From assembly GCA_016875395.1 (NCBI GenBank), contig VGRF01000022.1:1-64000 (forward strand): 64,000 nt of DNA, written 5' to 3'. Made by a program: the position numbers and the translations under genes. Positions 46,235 through 57,473 of this stretch are shown here, in pieces (position 1 is the stretch's first letter; each line of letters opens with the position of its first letter). The stretch comes from Deltaproteobacteria bacterium. GTDB taxonomy: Bacteria > Myxococcota_A > UBA9160 > UBA6930. The notes under the pieces were generated by a model. That model was not told the origin of the DNA and did not search any database. It was given only the letters and a program-made list of their open reading frames with translations.

Positions 46235-47542
46235 ATGCACGCCTCGGTCATAGGAGCCGGCCTCGCCGGCGCGGAAGCCGCGATGCAGCTCGCGGTGCAC
46301 GGCGTCCAAGTCCTCCTCACCGAGATGAAGCCCGCGCGCTTCTCTCCCGCGCATCAGAGCCCGGAGTTCGCGGAGCTCGTGTGCAGCAACTCGCTGCGCG
46401 GCGCGGCGCTCACGAACGCGGTGGGGCTGCTCAAGGAGGAGATGCGGCGGCTCGGATCGTTCGTGATGCGCGTGGCCGACGAGACCGCGGTGCCCGCAGG
46501 CCGGGCGCTCGCGGTGGATCGCACCGAGTTCTCGCGGCGCATCACGGCCGAGATCGAGTCGCATCCGAACATCGAGGTGCGGCGCGAAGAGGTCACGGAG
46601 CTGCCGCGGGACGGGCTCGTCGTGCTCGCGAGCGGGCCGCTCACCGCGCCGGCGCTGGCAGCGGAGCTCGCGCAGATCGTCGGCGGCGAGTCGCTGTACT
46701 TCTACGACGCGATCTCGCCGATCGTGTACGCGGACTCGCTCGATCTCGGCGAAGCCTTCCGCGCGTCGCGCTGGGAAGACGGCGAGGGCGACTACTGGAA
46801 CCTCGCGCTCGACCGCGAGAGTTATCAGGGGTTCGTGGCTGCACTGCTCGCGGCCGACACCGTGCCGCTGCATCCGTTCGAGAAGGAGCTCTACTTCGAT
46901 GGCTGCCTGCCGATCGAGGAGATGGCGCGGCGCGGGCCGGCCACGCTGCGCTTCGGGCCGATGAAGGCCGCCGGCCTCACCGATCCGCGCACGGGGCGCT
47001 GGCCGCACGCCGTCGTGCAGCTTCGCCACGAGGACAAGCGCGGCACGCTCTTCAACCTCGTCGGCTTTCAGACCAAGCTGAAGCAGGGCGACCAGCAGCG
47101 CATCTTTCGCACGCTGCCGGGCATGCGCGAGGCGGTGTTCGCGCGCTTCGGCTCGGTGCATCGCAACACCTTCGTGAACGCGCCGCGCGTGCTGAACGCG
47201 GACCTCTCGCTGCGCGGGCGCGAGAACGTGCTGCTCGCGGGGCAGATGGCGGGCGTCGAGGGCTACGTCGAGTCCGCAGCGCTCGGCTTCATGGCCGCAC
47301 AGTTCGCGCTCGCGCGCCTGCGCGGCGAGCGTTCGCCCGAGCCGCCGCCGACGAGCGCGCACGGCGCGCTGCTGGCGCACCTGCGCGAGGAGAAGCCGCA
47401 CGGCTTTCAGCCGATGAACGTGAACTTCGGCTTGTTCCCGCCGCTCGACGGCGCGCGCATGAAGCGCCCGCAGAAGAACGAGCGGCTCGCGGAGCGCGCA
47501 CTCGGGGATCTCGCGAGCTATCAGGCGGCGACGCGTCCGTGA
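46235..47542 (+). CDS. trmFO: Methylenetetrahydrofolate-tRNA (uracil-54-C5)-methyltransferase TrmFO
   Basis: A 435-residue FAD enzyme that makes 5-methyluridine at tRNA position 54 using methylenetetrahydrofolate. Features: SVIGAGLAGAEAAMQLAVHG (FAD-binding GxGxxG), LLTEMKPARFSPAHQSPEFA, ELVCSNSLRGAALTNAVGLL, YFYDAISPIVYADSLD, PFEKELYFDGCLPIEEMARR, LAGQMAGVEGYVESAALGFM and FQPMNVNFGLFPPL. The ATG at 46235 gives the standard N-terminus. The stop overlaps the xerC start; the trmFO-xerC order is common in bacteria. Confidence 0.97.
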   Translation: MHASVIGAGLAGAEAAMQLAVHGVQVLLTEMKPARFSPAHQSPEFAELVCSNSLRGAALTNAVGLLKEEMRRLGSFVMRVADETAVPAGRALAVDRTEFSRRITAEIESHPNIEVRREEVTELPRDGLVVLASGPLTAPALAAELAQIVGGESLYFYDAISPIVYADSLDLGEAFRASRWEDGEGDYWNLALDRESYQGFVAALLAADTVPLHPFEKELYFDGCLPIEEMARRGPATLRFGPMKAAGLTDPRTGRWPHAVVQLRHEDKRGTLFNLVGFQTKLKQGDQQRIFRTLPGMREAVFARFGSVHRNTFVNAPRVLNADLSLRGRENVLLAGQMAGVEGYVESAALGFMAAQFALARLRGERSPEPPPTSAHGALLAHLREEKPHGFQPMNVNFGLFPPLDGARMKRPQKNERLAERALGDLASYQAATRP

Positions 47543-48471
47543 AGTGGGACGACGCGCTCGCCGGCTTCGCGCGCTCGCTGCGCAGCGAGCGCGGCTTCTC
47601 GGAGCACACGCAGCGCGCGTACCTCTCGGATCTGCGCCAGTTCGCGGAGAGCGCGAAGAAGCCGCCTGCGCGCGTCAGCGGAGACGATGTGCGCGACTTC
47701 CTCGCCGCGCAGCACCGCGCGCGGTCCCCGGCGACGCTCGGGCGCCGCCTCGCCGCGCTGCGCACGTTCTTCAAGTGGCTCGTGCGCGAGGGCGCGCGCG
47801 AAGCGGACCCGACGCTCGGCATTCCCGCGCCGCGCGCACCGCGCCCTCTCCCGCGCCCGCTGCCCGTGGACGACGTGACCGCGCTGCTCGACGCGACGCC
47901 GGAAGCGCCGCCCCGGGACGAGCGCATCGCGCTGCGCGACCAAGCGCTGTTCGAGCTGATGTACGGCGCCGGCCTGCGCGTGGGCGAAGTCGTCGCGCTC
48001 GACGTGCGCGATCTCGACCTCGTGCGCGGCGAAGTGCGGGTGTGGGGCAAGGGTGGGAAGGAGCGCGTCGTGCCGCTGCCTGCGGCGGCCCGCGAGGCGC
48101 TTCGCATCTACCTGGATGCGCGCAGCGAGCCGGGCGTGCTCGCGCAGCCGCTGTTTGCCAGCGCGAGGCGGCGCAAAGGCGAGAGGCCGCGCCGCCTCGA
48201 CGCGCGCGAGGCGCGCAAGCGCCTGCGCAAACGCGCACTCGAAGCCGGCGTCGCGGGCCGCGTGCATCCCCACCGCATGCGCCACAGCTACGCCACCCAT
48301 CTGCTCGACATGGGCGCCGACCTTCGCGCGATCCAGGAGCTGCTGGGCCACGCGAGCCTCTCGACCACGCAGCGCTACACGGCCGTCTCCGCGGAGCGCA
48401 TCGTGGCCGTGTATGACAAGGCGCACCCGCGCGCGAAGCGGGGGAGGCCGCCCGCTCCTCGCGCGGACTGA
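47539..48471 (+). CDS. xerC: Tyrosine recombinase XerC
   Basis: A 310-residue site-specific recombinase that resolves chromosome dimers at dif with XerD. An N-terminal SAM-like DNA-binding domain comes first (FARSLRSERGFSEHTQRAYL). The catalytic domain has the active-site residues Arg in LMYGAGLRVGEVVALDV, Lys in WGKGGKERVVPLP, His-x-x-Arg in HPHRMRHSYATHLLDMG, His in LGHASLSTTQRYT, and the nucleophile Tyr in that last motif. The GTG overlaps the trmFO stop. The length and genomic partner fit the housekeeping XerC rather than a mobile-element integrase. Confidence 0.92.
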   Translation: MKWDDALAGFARSLRSERGFSEHTQRAYLSDLRQFAESAKKPPARVSGDDVRDFLAAQHRARSPATLGRRLAALRTFFKWLVREGAREADPTLGIPAPRAPRPLPRPLPVDDVTALLDATPEAPPRDERIALRDQALFELMYGAGLRVGEVVALDVRDLDLVRGEVRVWGKGGKERVVPLPAAAREALRIYLDARSEPGVLAQPLFASARRRKGERPRRLDAREARKRLRKRALEAGVAGRVHPHRMRHSYATHLLDMGADLRAIQELLGHASLSTTQRYTAVSAERIVAVYDKAHPRAKRGRPPAPRAD

Positions 48472-48539
48472 CCGGGAAACGGTCATCGCGCGGCGACCTC
48501 GCTTTACCGATGTCATGATGAGGTCGCGAGGGGAGAGTC

Positions 48540-50113
48540 GTGAGCCAGCATCGGGTGCTCGTCGTCGACGACGAGCTGTTCTTTCGCGAGCTGATCGGCG
48601 ACGTGCTGACGAACGCGGGGATCGGCCACGTCAGCGCCGCGACGGGCGCCGATGCGCTCGAGCTCGCATCCGACCCGGAGGTGGGCGTCGTCGTCCTCGA
48701 CCTCGAGCTGCCAGATCTCCACGGCCTCGAAGTGTTCCGGCGCGTCAAGGAGCAGCGGCCCACGCTGCGCGTCGTGATTCTGTCCGCGAGCACGCAGGAA
48801 GTGCACGTGCTCGAAGCGCTGCGGCTCGGCGCGTTCGACTACCTCGCGAAGCCGCTGCACGAGGAGGAGCTGCTGCTCTCCGTGCGCCGCGCGCTCGAGA
48901 CGTATGGCATCGCGAGCGGCTGGCAGGGCCTGCGCTCGCGCATCGACCGGTTGCAGGCCTCGCTCGCGGAGCTGTGGTCGCGTGCGCGGGCCGATGGCGC
49001 ATCGCCCGAGGACTTGCGGTCGCTCGCGGTGCAGGCCGCCGCCGAGGTGTTAGGCGCGGCGCGCACGTCGCTGATGCTCCTCGACGATCGCGCCGATGCG
49101 CTCAAAGTCGTCGCCGCGGTCGGCAACAAGGTCGCGACGGAAGAGATGGACGCGGTGCCCGTCGGCCAAGGCGTAGCGGGTCTCGCGCACGCGCGCGGCG
49201 AGGCGCTGCTCGTGAGAGACGTCGCGGAAGACGAGCGCTTCGCAGCGCGGCAGGCCGCGGGCGCGTACGGCTCGCGCTCGTTCGCGGTCGCGCCGCTCAC
49301 GGCCGGCGCGCGCACGCTCGGCGTGCTGTGCGCCACGGAGCGCAGCGGCGGCGGCGCCTTCGATACGGAAGATCTCGCGCTGCTGCGCATCATCGCCGCG
49401 CAAGTCGCGCACATGCTGCAGGCGCCTCCGGCGGAGCCGAGCAAGCCCGGCGCGCCGCCGCCCGATCTCGAGATCGACGTCGACCTCGAGGTCGACGAGC
49501 CCACGCAGCTCGCGACCGCAGCGGCGCCCGCTGCGGCTTCCGCGCCGCAGCCGGAGCCCTCGCCGTTCAATGCGCCGACCGAGCGCGAGCGCGGCGCCGA
49601 TCTCGCGCGCGAGATCTGCGACGCGGTCACTGCCGAGGTCGAGCCAGCGCGCGTCCTCGATGCCGCGCTGCGTCCGGTCGCAGCGGCGCTCGGCGCGGCG
49701 CCGGTCTCGATCTACCTGCGCAGCCCCGAGACGGGCGATCTCGCGCGCGAAGCGGAGTTCAGCGACGACGGCCGCCGCGCGGTCTCGGTGGCAGCGTGCT
49801 CGCGACGGGCCAGCTCGTCGCCACGGCCGACCCGAGCGCCGACCCGCGCTTCGACGCCACGCTCGACACGCCCGAAGACGGCGCGGCCGGCGCGCTGGTC
49901 TGCGGCGCGCTGCGCTTCCGCGGCAAACCGATCGGCGTGTTCCGCGCATTCCCCGCCGACGGCGCGAACGCCTCCGCCGAGCTCGGCGAGCTGATCTCTG
50001 CCGCGCTCTCCGCCGTCGTGCGCAACGTGCTGCTCTACCGCAGCCTCGTCGAAAGCATCGAAGAAGTCGCCGAAGCCCGCCGAGCCGCGCGCTCCGGCCC
50101 TCCAGCAACGTGA
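48540..50113 (+). pseudogene. Response regulator-GAF-GAF protein with a frameshift near 49790
   Basis: The first frame encodes a receiver domain (VLVVDDELFFREL, phospho-Asp in VVVLDLELPDLHG, Lys in AKPLHE), then a GAF domain (AAAEVLGAARTSLMLLDDRA, VPVGQGVAGLAHARGEALLV). An acidic/Pro-rich linker and the start of a second GAF domain follow (VSIYLRSPETGDLAREAEFS). Near 49790 the sense switches to another frame (GSVLATGQLVATADPSADPR, FRGKPIGVFRAFPADGANAS), which completes the second GAF and ends at 50113. This fits one missing base. The intact product would have about 524 residues, with no visible output domain. A related receiver-GAF protein with GGDEF output is at 57474. Confidence 0.8.
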
Positions 50114-50195
50114 CGTACGCAGGCACGACGCAGTGCAACGGCCGAACGCGGCTCGAGAAGCGCAAGCGGCCCGAGCGAGCGAAGCTCGCTCAGGC

Positions 50196-50229
50196 CGCGC
50201 GCAGTGAGCCGAAGGCGAACGGAGAGTCG
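50196..50229 (+). repeat. Dispersed repeat element, copy before argB
   Basis: CGCGCGCAGTGAGCC-GAA-GGCGAACGGAGAGTCG matches the short form of the repeat family. The GGAGAG at 50220-50225, inside the element, is the only plausible ribosome-binding site for the argB TTG start. The preceding sequence (50114-50195) has no gene but includes a further GAGCGAGCGAAGCTCGCTC palindrome. Confidence 0.75.
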
Positions 50230-50236
50230 TAACAAC

Positions 50237-51115
50237 TTGAAAGACCTCATCGACAAAGCAGCGGTTCTGATCGAAGCGCTCCCGTACATCCGGCGCTTCC
50301 GCGACAAGACGATCGTGATCAAGTACGGCGGCCACGCGATGACCGATCCGCGTTTGCGCGCCTCGTTCGCGCGCGACGTCGTGCTGCTGAAGTTCATCGG
50401 CGTGCGCCCCGTGATCGTGCACGGCGGCGGGCCGCAGATCGAAGACACGCTGACGCGACTCGGCATCCAGTCGAGCTTCGTCGATGGCCTGCGCGTCACC
50501 GACGACGCGACCATGGAAGTGGTCGAGATGGTGCTCGGCGGCAGCGTGAACCGCGAGATCGTCGGGCTCGTGCAGAGCGCGGGCGGCAAGGCGATCGGCC
50601 TCACGGGCAACGACGGCCGCTTGTTGTTGGTGCAGCGCCGCGTGCGCGCGGGCAAGAATCTCGGGCGCGTGGGCGAAGTGGTCGCGGTCGACCCGGGACC
50701 GATCACCGCGATGACCGACGCCGGCTTCATCCCCGTGATCGCGCCGATCGGCGTGGACGAAGCGGGCGTGACCTACAACGTGAACGCGGACGACGCGGCC
50801 GGTGCGATCGCCGCCGCGCTGCGCGCCGAGAAGCTGATCCAGCTGACCGACGTCGAGGGCGTGAAGGACGCGGACGGCGAGCTGATTCAGCAGCTCACCG
50901 AGGCCGACGTGAAGCGCCTCATCGCCGAGGGCGTGATCAAGGGCGGCATGATCCCGAAAGTGCAGTGCTGCTTGGACGCGATCCGGGGCGGCGTAACCCG
51001 CAGCCACATCGTCGACGGCCGCATGCAGCACGCCGTGCTGCTCGAGATCTTCACGGACGGCGGCGTCGGGACCGTCTTCATGGCGCGGCCAGCGAAGGCG
51101 GCGAAGCGGGGCTGA
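50237..51115 (+). CDS. argB: Acetylglutamate kinase
   Basis: A 292-residue amino-acid kinase that phosphorylates N-acetylglutamate in the second step of arginine synthesis. [29 protein letters not shown] (ATP site), [53 protein letters not shown] and [14 protein letters not shown] are family hallmarks. The TTG at 50237 gives the normal N-terminus; a frame from 50204 would translate through the repeat. No other arginine genes are adjacent. The N-terminal extension seen in arginine-inhibited kinases is short here but includes the helix ([16 protein letters not shown]). Confidence 0.94.
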   Translation: MKDLIDKAAVLIEALPYIRRFRDKTIVIKYGGHAMTDPRLRASFARDVVLLKFIGVRPVIVHGGGPQIEDTLTRLGIQSSFVDGLRVTDDATMEVVEMVLGGSVNREIVGLVQSAGGKAIGLTGNDGRLLLVQRRVRAGKNLGRVGEVVAVDPGPITAMTDAGFIPVIAPIGVDEAGVTYNVNADDAAGAIAAALRAEKLIQLTDVEGVKDADGELIQQLTEADVKRLIAEGVIKGGMIPKVQCCLDAIRGGVTRSHIVDGRMQHAVLLEIFTDGGVGTVFMARPAKAAKRG

Positions 51116-51254
51116 TCCCGCCTCGTCCGAGCCCCGCGGGACCCGCTGAGCGCAGCGGCGCCCCGACCTGTCCGGCCCCTCAGGCTTGCCCCGCGGCAGG
51201 CCGATACCAGCGCTCGGGTAGGGCCTCGTGTCTACGGGGCCTTGGGGGCTGTAC

Positions 51255-52599
51255 ATGCGAGTTGGCGACACGCTCGGGACTGCGCACGCGCAAGTGCTTG
51301 CGCTCGCGCCCGGTGTCGCGCCGACCTCGCTCTCGCTCGATCCCGTTGCCGGGTATCTGCTGTCGCGCATCGACGGCCACACGAACTGGGGAACGCTGCG
51401 CCAGATCGGGGCGCTGCCGCCGCACGAAGTCGACCGCCTCGTCGAACGCTGGCTGAAGCAGGGCGTGATCGTCGCTTCGGCATCGAGTGCGATTCGCACG
51501 GCGCCACCCGGCGCGTCCGCGAGCGCGCCGAAGCCGCCGCCGCGGCCAGCGGCTACGGCGTCGCAGGCGAAACCGTCGGCTGCGCCCGCAGCTGAAAACG
51601 CGAAGCCGGCGCCCCCGCCCCCCCGCGGCCGCGAGAAGCGCAGCGGTGACGCTGCCCGAAGTCGATGCCGCGCTCGACCTCGACGTCGAGCTGCAGCGCG
51701 AGATCCTCGAGTTCGCGAAGGGCCTCGGCCGCAAGTACCACGAGATCCTCGGCGTCGCGGCGAACGCCGACACCAAGGCGGTGAAGAAGGCGTACTTCGC
51801 GCTCTCCAAGAAGCTGCACCCCGATCGCTACTTCCGGCGCAAGACGGGCTCGTTCGGCCCGCTGATCGAGACGTGCTTCAAGCGCCTGCTCGCGGCGTAC
51901 GAGCTGCTCTCGGATCCCGCGACGCGCGCGGCCGTGGAGGCCGCGCAGCTCGAGAGGACGACGCAGCACCTCGCGAGCGCCGACGCCGGGAACGCAGCGA
52001 GCGCTCGCGCCTCGAGCCTCGACGCGCGGCGCCGCCTGCGCGAGCGCGTCTCTTCGATGCACGCGCACGCGCGACATCACGACGCGCAGCGCCGCAAGGC
52101 GAAGGGATTCTTCGAGCACGGCATGTCCGCGTTCGCGGCGGGCAGGTGGATCGAGGCTGCCGGCGCCGTGCGCCTGGCGATCGCGTTCGACCCTGATAAC
52201 TCCGCCTATCTCAAAGAGTTCCCGAACGTGCAGCGCAAGGCGCACGACGAGCGCGCGAAGCACCTCGTGAAGCAAGCGGAGGTCGCGCTCGAGATGCGCG
52301 ACTACTCCGCGGCGCTCGATCACTTCGAGGAAGCGCTGCTCTATCGCCCGGCCGACGCAGAGCTCGCATTTCGCAGCGCGAAGCTGTCGATGCAGATCTC
52401 GGGCGACCTCAAGCGCTCGAAGGAGTTCGCTGCGCAAGCGGTGGAGTGCGCGCCGGAGAACGGCGAGTACCGGAAGATGCTCGCAGGGATCTACGCCGCC
52501 GCGGGCCTGCGCGCGAACGCGAAGCGCGAGTTCGAAGCCGCGCTGCGCATCGCGCCGGACGACAAGGAAGCGAAGGCAGGCCTTCGCTCGGTGAGTTGA
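51255..52599 (+). pseudogene. PqqD-like/J-domain/TPR protein with a frameshift at a poly-C tract
   Basis: The N-terminal frame encodes a small domain (LSLDPVAGYLLSRIDGHTNW … RLVERWLKQGVIV), which resembles the protein at 54261, then an Ala/Pro linker. At a C-rich tract (about 51608-51628) the sense moves to the +1 frame. That frame encodes a J domain (KYHEILGVAANADTKAVKKA … SKKLHPDRYFRR, with HPD) and a C-terminal TPR region (MRDYSAALDHFEEALLYRPA, NAKREFEAALRIAPDDKEAK). Removing one C would restore a protein of about 447 residues. It lies 33 nt before an unusual Hsp70 and is presumably its co-chaperone. The start could also be GTG 51228. Confidence 0.78.
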
Positions 52600-52632
52600 A
52601 CGTGAAGGTGCTGAGGAAGTGAGGAGGGGCTC

Positions 52633-54207
<1,575 letters not shown>

Positions 54208-54260
54208 CGCGGGCACGCGCTGCGGACGGAACATCGAGAACCGTTGGGGAGTAGAGCGCG

Positions 54261-54842
54261 GTGGCGGATACCAAGGACCAGAAGATCGCGCGGCTGATCG
54301 CCGAGGGGCTCGACCGCTACGGCCAGGACGACACTGCTGGCGCGATCGCGCGCTGGCGGCACGTGCTCGAGCTCGATCCCAAGCACGAGGCCGCGCGGGA
54401 GTACCTGGAGGTCGCTGGCGCGGGCGCGGAGCCAGCGACGCCGCGCGGGGGCGTCGTGAGTCGCGCGGCGGACTACCTGCGCGAAGGCCTCGAGCTGATC
54501 AAGCAGGGACACGATGCGGAGGCTCTCGAGCTGGTGGAGCGCGCGACGCGCGAGTCGCCGGCGCTGCTCGAGGCTCAAGCGACGCTCGACTTGCTGCGGG
54601 CGCATCTGCATCAGCGCGCGCGCGTTCGCACGAACGGAGGCGCGGGCGTGCCGCGCGTGAAGCTCGGACCGCAGGAGGTGTTGCGCTTCAACCTGCCGCC
54701 GAACGCCGGCTTCATTCTCTCGATGATCGATGGGCGCACGTCGGCGGACGAGATCGTCGCGCTCAGCGCGATGGACCCGTTCGAGGCGCATCACACCCTC
54801 GCGAAGCTTCTCGATGCCGGAATCGTGGAGGTGCGCGGGTGA
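54261..54842 (+). CDS. TPR-like protein with a PqqD-like C-terminal domain
   Basis: A 193-residue protein. The N-terminal half has two TPR-like helical pairs (DRYGQDDTAGAIARWRHVLE, LIKQGHDAEALELVERATRE). The C-terminal 70 residues (VLRFNLPPNAGFILSMIDGR, ADEIVALSAMDPFEAHHTL, KLLDAGIVEV) resemble the N-terminal domain of the J protein at 51255 (VAGYLLSRIDGHTNW … LVERWLKQGVI). The pattern hydrophobic-DGRT-x-x-EI-…-L-x-x-LL-x-x-GI is PqqD/winged-helix-like. It follows the Hsp70 gene by 53 nt and overlaps the next start (GTGA). It is probably an adaptor of the same module; the function is unknown. Confidence 0.75.
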   Translation: MADTKDQKIARLIAEGLDRYGQDDTAGAIARWRHVLELDPKHEAAREYLEVAGAGAEPATPRGGVVSRAADYLREGLELIKQGHDAEALELVERATRESPALLEAQATLDLLRAHLHQRARVRTNGGAGVPRVKLGPQEVLRFNLPPNAGFILSMIDGRTSADEIVALSAMDPFEAHHTLAKLLDAGIVEVRG

Positions 54843-55783
54843 ACGGCGCCGAATCGCTGCTCTCGTATCTCGACGCGCCGATCGTCGTGGGCGACCCCGA
54901 AGGACGCGCGGTCTACGTAAACCCCGCGTTCGAGGAGCGCTTCCCGCGCGGCGACGACAGCGCGATCGGGCTGCCGCTCGCGGAGCTGTTCGACGGCGGC
55001 GCGCGCGAGGCCGTGCTGCGCGGCGTGATGACCGCGTGTGAGACGCGCACGACCGCGCGCTTCCGCCTGCGCGCAGGCGCCACCGGCTACTCGGCGGTTG
55101 CGTCGCCGATCGCCAGCGGCGGCCAGGCGGTCGGCGTCGTGATCCTGTTCAAGGAAGAGATCGGCGAAGCGGAGCGCCTGCTCCAGCTCCAGCGCGATCT
55201 TCAGGGTGGACTCGAGGAGCTCGCGGGCACGCTCGACGACATCGCGACGCATGCGAGCGGAGCGCGCGCCACGCAACAGCGCGCGCTCGTCTACGACGGC
55301 CTGCGCGCGATCGCGCGCGTGCGCAAGTTCAGCGAGGAGATGCAGGCGGCGCTCGCCGGCAAGCCTTCCGCGGCGCGGAGCGAACGAATCGACGTGACTG
55401 CGCTGCTCGCGCGAATCGTCGACCGTGCCGAGCGCCTCGCGGGCGGCGAAGGCGTGGCGATCAGCCTGCTCGCGCCCGGCAAGCTGCCCGAGCTGCGCGG
55501 TGACGAGGCGCAGCTCGCGCGCGCGCTGCAGCGCATGCTCGACGCGCGCCTCAGCGCGCATCCCGCGCCGGAGCGCATCACCGTGGGCGCTCGCGTCGTC
55601 AGCGCCGACAACGGCCGTGCACTGCTGCTCTCGTTCAGCGAGCTGCGCAGCGGCGGCTACGACGCGCCGTTCTCGGACGGATCGGTGCTCGACGAAGCGT
55701 TCGGCCCGTTTGGGGCGACGAAGCTCTCGGCTTCGTCGGCGCGGCTTGGGCGGGCGACCGTGGTGAGGTTTCCGTTGGGGTGA
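54839..55783 (+). CDS. PAS-domain protein with a degenerate histidine-kinase-like C-terminus
   Basis: A 314-residue protein. An N-terminal PAS domain (about 5-110: LSYLDAPIVVGDPEGRAVYV, NPAFEERFPRGDDSAIG, SAVASPIASGGQAVGVVILF) is followed by a helical segment (LQRDLQGGLEELAGTLDDIA) where a kinase would have its H-box. No histidine is at the expected place, and the C-terminal region (ALLARIVDRAERLAGGEGVA … FGPFGATKLSASSARLG) lacks clear N and G boxes. It looks like a sensor that has lost kinase activity. The GTG overlaps the upstream stop, so it is the last gene of the J/Hsp70 group. Confidence 0.72.
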   Translation: MNGAESLLSYLDAPIVVGDPEGRAVYVNPAFEERFPRGDDSAIGLPLAELFDGGAREAVLRGVMTACETRTTARFRLRAGATGYSAVASPIASGGQAVGVVILFKEEIGEAERLLQLQRDLQGGLEELAGTLDDIATHASGARATQQRALVYDGLRAIARVRKFSEEMQAALAGKPSAARSERIDVTALLARIVDRAERLAGGEGVAISLLAPGKLPELRGDEAQLARALQRMLDARLSAHPAPERITVGARVVSADNGRALLLSFSELRSGGYDAPFSDGSVLDEAFGPFGATKLSASSARLGRATVVRFPLG

Positions 55784-55822
55784 GGTGTGCGGGGCTTGTC
55801 GGCGATTCGGGGCAACGCCGCG

Positions 55823-55932
55823 CTTTTCCTTGTTGACTTCGCAAGCGCCTCCGCAGACTCCGGCGCTTGCTGCGCGCTTCGCTTGCGGCCTCGGCCGACC
55901 TGCTGGGGAGGGCGTTCGACTGCGAGGTCGTT
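55823..55932 (-). repeat. Dispersed repeat element, long form, between convergent genes
   Basis: About 110 nt. Hairpin arms are AAGCGCC (55843-55849) and GGCGCTT (55862-55868) around a 12-nt loop, followed by the shared core CTGCGCGCTTCGCTTGCGGC, CTCGGCCGACCTG and GCGTTCGACTGCGAGGTCGTT. In reverse orientation it matches 46091-46195, including the TTTTCCTTGTT end. It lies in the 202-nt gap between the PAS gene and the convergent ABC1 kinase; no gene is present there. Confidence 0.85.
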
Positions 55933-55985
55933 CTGGCGGCGGGGTGGCGCGTGGTTGGCGCGTAGCTCGGTTCAGCTCGTAGTGG

Positions 55986-57299
55986 TTACTCGCGTTGCGC
56001 GAGGAATCGGAGGAGGTAGGGGGCGGCGAGCTTCATGGGATCGACTTCGGGGGCGAGGTCGCGGGAGAGGGCGAAGACGGTGCTGACAGTTTTTGCGTAG
56101 AGCAGCAGGTCGGGGGGGAGTGTCAGGCCGGGCGTCGCGTAGAGCAGGGTCTGCGCTTCGTCCTTGAGCGCGAGCACGCGCTCGCCGGACAGCGCGAGCG
56201 CGTTGCCGCCCTCGCCGCGCAGGCGCGTCAGCATGGCGCCGACGGCGTCGCGCACGGCGGGCTCGGCGCCGGGCTCGATCATGCGCATGCGCTGCATGGC
56301 AGCGAGGAACTCGTCGAGCTGGTTGTTCAGCAGGGCGAGGATTCCGGCGCGCAGCTCGCGGCGCAGCTCGGTTGTCAGGCGCTGCGACAGGCCGAAGTCG
56401 ACGAACAGGACGCGCGGGTTCGCGGCGGCGCTCGGCTCGTCGATCACGAACAGGTTGCCCGCGTGCGGATCGGCGTGAAACACGCCGTCGAGGAAGATCT
56501 GGCGCGCGTAGGCCCGCAGCACGATCTCGACCACCGCGGTGGGCGCGATGCCGCGCGCGAGCAGCGCCTCGCGCGAGAGCGGGATCGTCGCGATGCGCTC
56601 CATCGCGAGCACGCGCTTCGCCGAGGCGTCGGCGATCACACGCGGCACGACCACGTTCTTCTCGGCTGCGAGGTTCGCCGCAATCTCGCGCGCGGAATTC
56701 GCTTCGCGCGCGAAGTCGAGCTCGCTCTCGAAGCCGCGCGCGAACTCGCGCCAGGTCGCGTCGTCGACGCGCGCACCCGTGACGACTCGGAGCGCGAGCC
56801 GCGCGAGGGCGAGGTCGGCGCGCAGGCTCCGCGCGAGCCAGGGGTACTGCACCTTCACCGCGACTTCGCCGCCCCCGCGCAGCTGGGCCGCGTGCACCTG
56901 CGCGATCGAGGCGGCGCCGAGCGGCCGCGCGTCGAGGCGCGCGAAGTGCCGCGCGAGCGGCGCGCCGAGGGCGCGCTCGATCTCGCCGCGAATCCAGCTT
57001 GCGGGCAGGGGCGGCACGTCGTCGCGCAGCGCGAGCAGGGCAGCGCGGGCCTCGGGCGCCATCACGTCGACGCGCAGCGCCGCGAGCTGCCCGAGCTTCG
57101 CGAACGGCCCCTTCAGCACGCCGAGCGCGCGCGCCGCGAGCGCGAGGCGCTGCTCGCGCGGGGCGAGCGCGGCGCGCAGCGCAAACGCGGCGAGCACGAG
57201 CGCCTGCGTGATCCCGAGCGCGCGCAGGGCGACGGCGCACGATGCGACACCACGTGCGACTCGCGATTGCCGCGGCGGAAGTGCGGTCTGCGGCTCCAC
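55986..57299 (-). CDS. ABC1/UbiB-family atypical kinase
   Basis: A 437-residue protein of the ABC1 (AarF/UbiB/COQ8) family. It shows the hallmark KGPFAKLGQLAA (KxGQ motif), the Ala-rich loop PLGAASIAQVHAAQL that replaces the kinase glycine-rich loop, VAVKVQYPWL (ATP-site Lys), FHADPHAGNLF and VLFVDFGLSQRL (DFG). Such proteins support ubiquinone synthesis or lipid metabolism through an ATPase-like activity. Membrane helices typical of UbiB's C-terminus are not evident. The start is GTG 57299. It is divergent from the GGDEF gene and stands alone. Confidence 0.9.
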   Translation of the reverse strand: MEPQTALPPRQSRVARGVASCAVALRALGITQALVLAAFALRAALAPREQRLALAARALGVLKGPFAKLGQLAALRVDVMAPEARAALLALRDDVPPLPASWIRGEIERALGAPLARHFARLDARPLGAASIAQVHAAQLRGGGEVAVKVQYPWLARSLRADLALARLALRVVTGARVDDATWREFARGFESELDFAREANSAREIAANLAAEKNVVVPRVIADASAKRVLAMERIATIPLSREALLARGIAPTAVVEIVLRAYARQIFLDGVFHADPHAGNLFVIDEPSAAANPRVLFVDFGLSQRLTTELRRELRAGILALLNNQLDEFLAAMQRMRMIEPGAEPAVRDAVGAMLTRLRGEGGNALALSGERVLALKDEAQTLLYATPGLTLPPDLLLYAKTVSTVFALSRDLAPEVDPMKLAAPYLLRFLAQRE

Positions 57300-57473
57300 G
57301 CGTCGCCCCCATTTCTCTGATAGGCCGCGGCTGCGCGCGCCGCTAGCCCGCGGCGCCTAGAGTTCGCGAGCAATTTCGCGAGGCTCAAGCCACCGTTGCG
57401 CAGAGACGATGCATTTCTGCGTGAGGGGCGAGATGAGCCGTCAGCCGCAAAGCTGCGATCGCGGAGGCGCGCG

